A stretch of 19,432 nt of DNA, from positions 27,332 to 46,763 of the forward strand of contig DHQI01000067.1 of the NCBI GenBank assembly GCA_002408065.1, read 5' to 3'. The position numbers were made by a program, and so were the translations under genes. Position 1 is the first letter of the stretch. Every line of letters begins with the position of its first letter. The notes beneath the pieces are model-generated. The model worked only from the letters and a program-made list of their open reading frames with translations. It searched no databases and was not told the DNA's origin. Below, one piece after another: positions 17,301 to 19,432 of this stretch. Origin of the DNA: Bacteroidales bacterium UBA5342. Its GTDB lineage: Bacteria > Bacteroidota > Bacteroidia > Bacteroidales > UBA5342.

Positions 17301-17575
17301 ATAGTTGTTTGGGACCCAACTGTAACTTCTTTTGATTCCATTCCGATAAATGAAAAAGTCAAGATAGCATCGTTACCGGAAACACTGATAGAGTATTTAC
17401 CGTCGGTGTCGGTGATAGCCCCGCCATTAACACCTTGTTGTTGGATAGTTACACCTGGCATCGGTTCACCATCACTTTCATTGGTCACTTGCCCGGTAAC
17501 AGTCTTGCTCTGGGCATTTGCTAAGCCAGTCACCACGAGCAATAGGCATAGCAATAAATGTCTAATTTTTAGCAT
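14369..17575 (-). CDS. SusC/RagA family TonB-linked outer-membrane receptor
   Basis: TonB-dependent barrel that imports large ligands captured by SusD. The signal peptide ends at LANA (residue 21). A carboxypeptidase-regulatory-like beta domain follows (about 24-97: VTGQVTNESDGEPMPGVTI, GGAITDTDGKYSI). Next come the DEVLVVGYGT segment (about 104-113) near the TonB box, and the plug domain with the signatures IRIRGVGSINGGTAPLYIVDG and ITVLKDAASTAIYGARGANG (about 165-230). The remaining 840 residues form the barrel, ending in a C-terminal aromatic (ITF). The 1068 residues are typical. It is the first gene of the operon, with a good promoter and an untranslated leader of about 105 bases. There is no N-terminal extension for an anti-sigma factor, and no sigma/anti-sigma genes lie next to it. 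Confidence 0.97.
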   Translation of the reverse strand: MLKIRHLLLCLLLVVTGLANAQSKTVTGQVTNESDGEPMPGVTIQQQGVNGGAITDTDGKYSISVSGNDAILTFSFIGMESKEVTVGSQTTIDVSLSSAALNMDEVLVVGYGTTKKSQFVGSAKAVKGELLASKSSSNVGNALQGTAAGVQVVNGSGQPGSSASIRIRGVGSINGGTAPLYIVDGSPYEFSLNSINPHDIESITVLKDAASTAIYGARGANGVILITTKSGDRGGKAKVNVETKLGVSSRGVPNYNVMTDPAMYYENAYKALYNSQVYNGISSTDAYAYADANFLTQSGVGYQIYTVPDGEKLIGTNFKLNPNAQLGYSDGQYYYTPDDWEDETLKENSLRQEYNVSVQGGKDKNQYFISAGFLDDPGIIDGSGFKRYSMRGKIDTQAKEWLKMGLSTSYVNSTVESPSYQTSWGSTGNVFYTSNMMAPIYPFYVRNADGSQAYDSNGWKIYDQGTSTNFTRPGSAPRGNQAINLLLDTDQTVYDYLSSNLYAKITPIDGLALTAQVTPNVSNYRSNYLSNPFYGSPSTEGLVSVSSNRFFSLNQQYLAEYTKSFFNIHNVKILGGYENFYLKSQSLSGSNDYLYSPFIAELSNAYGVQPTSSNVSSSTENFATEGYVGRLQYDYDEKYFFSASMRYEGSSRFSADNRWGLFGSVGAAWLITSENFMQATSGWLDELKYKISYGTQGNDQIGTYYAYRNLYDISYNSTTGEYTKVLSTKGNEDLTWEAQKLFNTGVEFTLLDGILTGSLDYFSRKNTDMLFNEPQPVSSGISSIPKNVGSVLNNGLELDLSAEILRTDNLTWSVFGNLTYINSEILELPEYTKADGGIKSSAYILKEGGSLNQAYMVEYAGVDKTTGEALYYVDPDNGDYSTTSVYADAEQADLGDISVDWYGGFGTNLNAYNFDVSVQFAYQLGGKAYDGSYQELMHTGKQIGRNWHMDILDAWTPSNTNTDVPRISSSDDIDQKNSSRFLVSSNYLSLNNISIGYTIPSSISKKMNIEKFRVYVSGDNLALWSARQGYDPRQSQNASATGVALSTSSGNFVYSQLRVVAGGLSITF

Positions 17576-17686
17576 AAATTTGACGTTTTGGTTAATAATT
17601 TGGTTGGATTGTAATTAGATTTTTGTCTAACTAAATTTTAAATGATTTTAAATTCGTTTTATTCTCACTTGAAACATTTGAGTATA

Positions 17687-17718
17687 CAAAGGTGAGAAAG
17701 AATTCTTAATAATCCAAA
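17687..17718 (-). promoter_or_regulatory. Promoter of the SusC/SusD operon
   Basis: On the minus strand, TTTG (17715-17718) is followed by 20 bases and then CACCTTTG (17687-17694), one mismatch from TAnnTTTG. Spacing and order fit the Bacteroidota housekeeping promoter. Transcription would start near 17680, leaving a leader of about 105 bases before the susC ATG. Confidence 0.65.
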
Positions 17719-18600
17719 TGAAATGATTTAAAATGTGACATATTTCTGCAATTGGCCACTTATTGGTGTTAATGCGTGACTACTGTCACTCTCTGTTATT
17801 ATATGTTTTTGTAGAGTGGCGTAGTCGTAGGGTGTTATTAAGAAGCAGATATAGAAGGCATTAGGGTGTTGCTTGCGGGACCTGTCTTTTCCTTGTAATT
17901 TACTTGAAACATGCTTGGGTTTGACACAATGTTTTTATTTGTTGGTTTTTGCTATCAATAGTGAAAAGCTTTATGTTTTCTTTGTGAGTTGGACGTGCTT
18001 GAATTGTCTGAATAGGTACCGAAAAAATCTCCTGTTGTTGATAGTTCCCGACCCAATACCCCATGATGATTTTGTTGAACACTAGTGCTACTATTGTTTT
18101 ATGGGCTTGATTTGTGCTTTGTTGTTTCCACTGGAGGCAGTCTATACTTTTATTCAGCTGGTAATTTTATATTTCTTGCCGGATAGCTAGCTCTGAATTT
18201 GCTTTGGTAGTACTCTCAAGAAATTTTAATAATTCTCCTGTACTTCGTTACATGCTCAATGTGCCTGTGGTCGCTGAAATTCTCGACTGTGCCGAATGTG
18301 TTCCGCAGAACTGTGTGGTATGAATATTAGGAATTTTCAAGTTCGTTTTTTTTGTCGTTTATAATTTGTTTTCTTTGAACGGACTTGGCCCTTGCTGATC
18401 GTCATAAAATCGTCAGTGCGATAATAATGCTGTAAGGTAGAGAGGGGGCCGAATTGTGTGTGTTATAATTTAGTGTTTTGAAACTTGTTGCTGATTCTAA
18501 TGTTCCACCACCTTGTTTTACAAACCAGAGTAAGGGGGTCAAATTAATATGTACAGGTACATATATAAGGAGAATTGAAATTGTGAAAAATATCAAAAAA
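17719..18600. other. Gene-free spacer between susC promoter and rRNA promoters
   Basis: About 880 T-rich bases in which I support no gene. Short open frames on both strands lack recognisable domains and ribosome-binding context. Visible elements are a GTGAC/GTCAC hairpin at 17776-17789 and a near-perfect palindrome at 18547-18564. The stretch 18500-18545 (CCACCACCTTG ... GGGGGTCAAATT) faintly resembles the end of an IS21-family element, but there is no transposase. Confidence 0.6.
18547..18564. promoter_or_regulatory. Palindrome ATATGTACAGGTACATAT, possible operator
   Basis: Two 8-base arms ATATGTAC/GTACATAT are separated by AG. It lies 50 bases upstream of the -33 box of the first rRNA promoter. 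The symmetry suits a dimeric DNA-binding protein, but no regulator is encoded nearby and no second copy is seen. Confidence 0.35.
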
Positions 18601-18613
18601 AGAGGACAGATAG

Positions 18614-18644
18614 TTTGGTAGTGTCAAAAGAAGCATTACTTTTG
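18614..18644 (+). promoter_or_regulatory. rRNA promoter P1
   Basis: TTTG (18614-18617), 19 bases, then TACTTTTG (18637-18644), an exact match to the Bacteroidota consensus. It is followed by CAGCCGCTTTAGAAAAC. The AAGCAT before the -7 box and the CCGCTT after it are shared with P2 and P3. This promoter lies about 600 bases before the 16S gene. Confidence 0.85.
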
Positions 18645-18754
18645 CAGCCGCTTTAGAAAACAAGGGTGTTTTCGCGATTAAAATCGGGGCGATTGTAGGG
18701 TTTTAAAATGAGTTTTTGGGGAATTTAAAATTTCCAGAAAAATTCAGCAAAAAG

Positions 18755-18785
18755 TTTGCTGGTTTAGAAATAAGCATTACTTTTG
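18755..18785 (+). promoter_or_regulatory. rRNA promoter P2
   Basis: TTTG (18755-18758), 19 bases, then TACTTTTG (18778-18785). It has the same AAGCAT lead and a CAGCCCGCTT start region. The -7 box lies 141 bases after that of P1. Confidence 0.88.
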
Positions 18786-18865
18786 CAGCCCGCTTCGAGA
18801 GAGAGGTTGAGAAGTAAGAGTTAATGTTAACAACGAGAATTATTTTGAAAAAAGTTTTCAAATAA

Positions 18866-18896
18866 TTTGGAGTTTAAAAATAAAGCATTACTTTTG
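18866..18896 (+). promoter_or_regulatory. rRNA promoter P3
   Basis: TTTG (18866-18869), 19 bases, then TACTTTTG (18889-18896). It is followed by CATCCGCTTTTGAAAAC, nearly the same as the start region of P1. A TTTGAAAA/TTTTCAAA hairpin sits just upstream (18844-18862). This promoter is closest to the 16S gene, giving a leader of about 350 bases. Confidence 0.88.
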
Positions 18897-19249
18897 CATC
18901 CGCTTTTGAAAACAACATCACGACAGAGTGATTTGAGAAGCGAATAAAATACTGTTAGGCAATTTGTTGCGAAGGAAAACACGACGAGATTCGATAAACA
19001 CGAAGATGATTTTCCGACAAGAGATGAGTTGCACATACTAACAAGAAAGTTCTTTGAAAATATTGTGAAGAGATTGTAGAAAGACAAGGTAAGGAAGGCA
19101 TTATTATAATGACTTCTACAACGTCAAAAATTTGAGAATTTATCCCCGAGCGGAAAGAATTAGATTCAACGTTTAACACGATTATAATTGACGCTTTGAG
19201 CTAAGGGCCAACAGCCAATAGCGAGAAGCAGAAGTTTAAAATTTATATT
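18897..19249 (+). other. rRNA operon leader
   Basis: Transcribed spacer from P3 to the 16S 5' end. It has no credible gene; short open frames here are on the wrong strand for a leader peptide. It contains a boxA-like motif at 19049-19061. The sequence just before 16S should form one arm of the RNase III processing stem, but the partner lies outside the window. Confidence 0.7.
19049..19061 (+). promoter_or_regulatory. boxA-like antitermination motif
   Basis: GTTCTTTGAAAAT resembles the E. coli rRNA boxA TGCTCTTTAACAA in its CTTT core and A-rich tail. Its position, about 190 bases before the 16S gene, suits the Nus-factor antitermination signal of rRNA leaders. Confidence 0.5.
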
Positions 19250-19432
19250 ACAACGAAGAGTTTGATCCTGGCTCAGGATGAACGCTAGCGAGAGGCTTAA
19301 CACATGCAAGTCGAGGGGTAACGATGTAGCTTGCTACAGGCGACGACCGGCGCACGGGTGCGTAACGCGTATACAATCTACCCTGTACAGGGGGATAGCC
19401 CAGAGAAATTTGGATTAATACCCCATAGTATT
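19250..19432 (+). rRNA. 16S ribosomal RNA, 5' part (continues beyond window)
   Basis: The universal 5' block AGAGTTTGATCCTGGCTCAG lies at 19257-19276. It corresponds to E. coli positions 8-27 and places the mature 5' end near 19250. GATGAACGCTAGCG and the later GGATAGCCCAGAGAAATTTG are of Bacteroidota type. Only the first 183 bases are present. Confidence 0.98.

Noticed and set aside
17900..18082. 60-residue open frame on the minus strand (and an overlapping one on the plus strand)
   Set aside because: Neither has a known domain, a signal peptide or a promoter. The region is T-rich and gene-poor, so open frames of this size are expected by chance.
18402..18596. 64-residue minus-strand open frame with a hydrophobic start
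   Set aside because: It runs against the rRNA promoters, and its text resembles no protein I know. It is treated only as a faint insertion-sequence trace.
18827..19179. Minus-strand open frames across the rRNA leader
   Set aside because: They are antisense to a strongly transcribed leader, have low-complexity Ser/Phe/Leu composition and no homology signal.

Overview
The window is a chromosomal segment of a member of the Bacteroidota. The evidence is an adjacent SusC/SusD pair, lipoproteins with an acidic stretch after the lipobox cysteine, promoters of the TTTG-N19/20-TAnnTTTG type, and a 16S rRNA 5' end of Bacteroidota character. The 16S fragment and gene content resemble marine Bacteroidia (for example Marinilabiliales-like), but 183 bases of 16S cannot settle the order.

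Layout. Positions 2-2023 (+) hold DNA primase DnaG, missing only its first residues. Positions 2024-2754 are gene-free and carry a structured, probably dispersed repeat. Positions 2755-5567 (-) form a tight three-gene operon read as group III truncated haemoglobin, PlsC-like acyltransferase, then threonine synthase. Positions 5568-6371 are an 800-base gene-free stretch crowded with repeats: a 33-bp tandem repeat, REP-like hairpins, a GAGCGAAGTCGAAGTG-type repeat, and two partial copies of the end of the 2.4-2.6 kb element. Next come a DUF2461 gene (6372-7043, -) and, divergently, a secreted two-lobed M16 zinc peptidase (7179-10073, +), which ends at a bidirectional terminator. Positions 10167-11525 (-) encode an S41 serine-peptidase lipoprotein. 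Positions 11736-17575 (-) form an operon of SusC receptor, SusD lipoprotein and an unrecognised lipoprotein, closed by an intrinsic terminator at 11683-11713 and preceded by a well-formed promoter at 17687-17718. Positions 17719-18600 hold no gene I can support. From 18614 three near-identical tandem promoters, a long leader with a boxA-like motif and the 16S gene (from about 19250) open an rRNA operon on the + strand.

How the genes may work together. SusC and SusD should form an outer-membrane uptake complex, with the third lipoprotein as an extra surface binding protein. No glycoside hydrolase, sulfatase or regulator lies beside them. The nearest enzymes are two exported peptidases (S41 and M16), so peptide uptake in the manner of RagAB is a reasonable hypothesis, though the S41 gene lies beyond a terminator. 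The other genes are housekeeping. The most unusual material is non-coding: the triplicated rRNA promoter and the two repeat-rich gaps.
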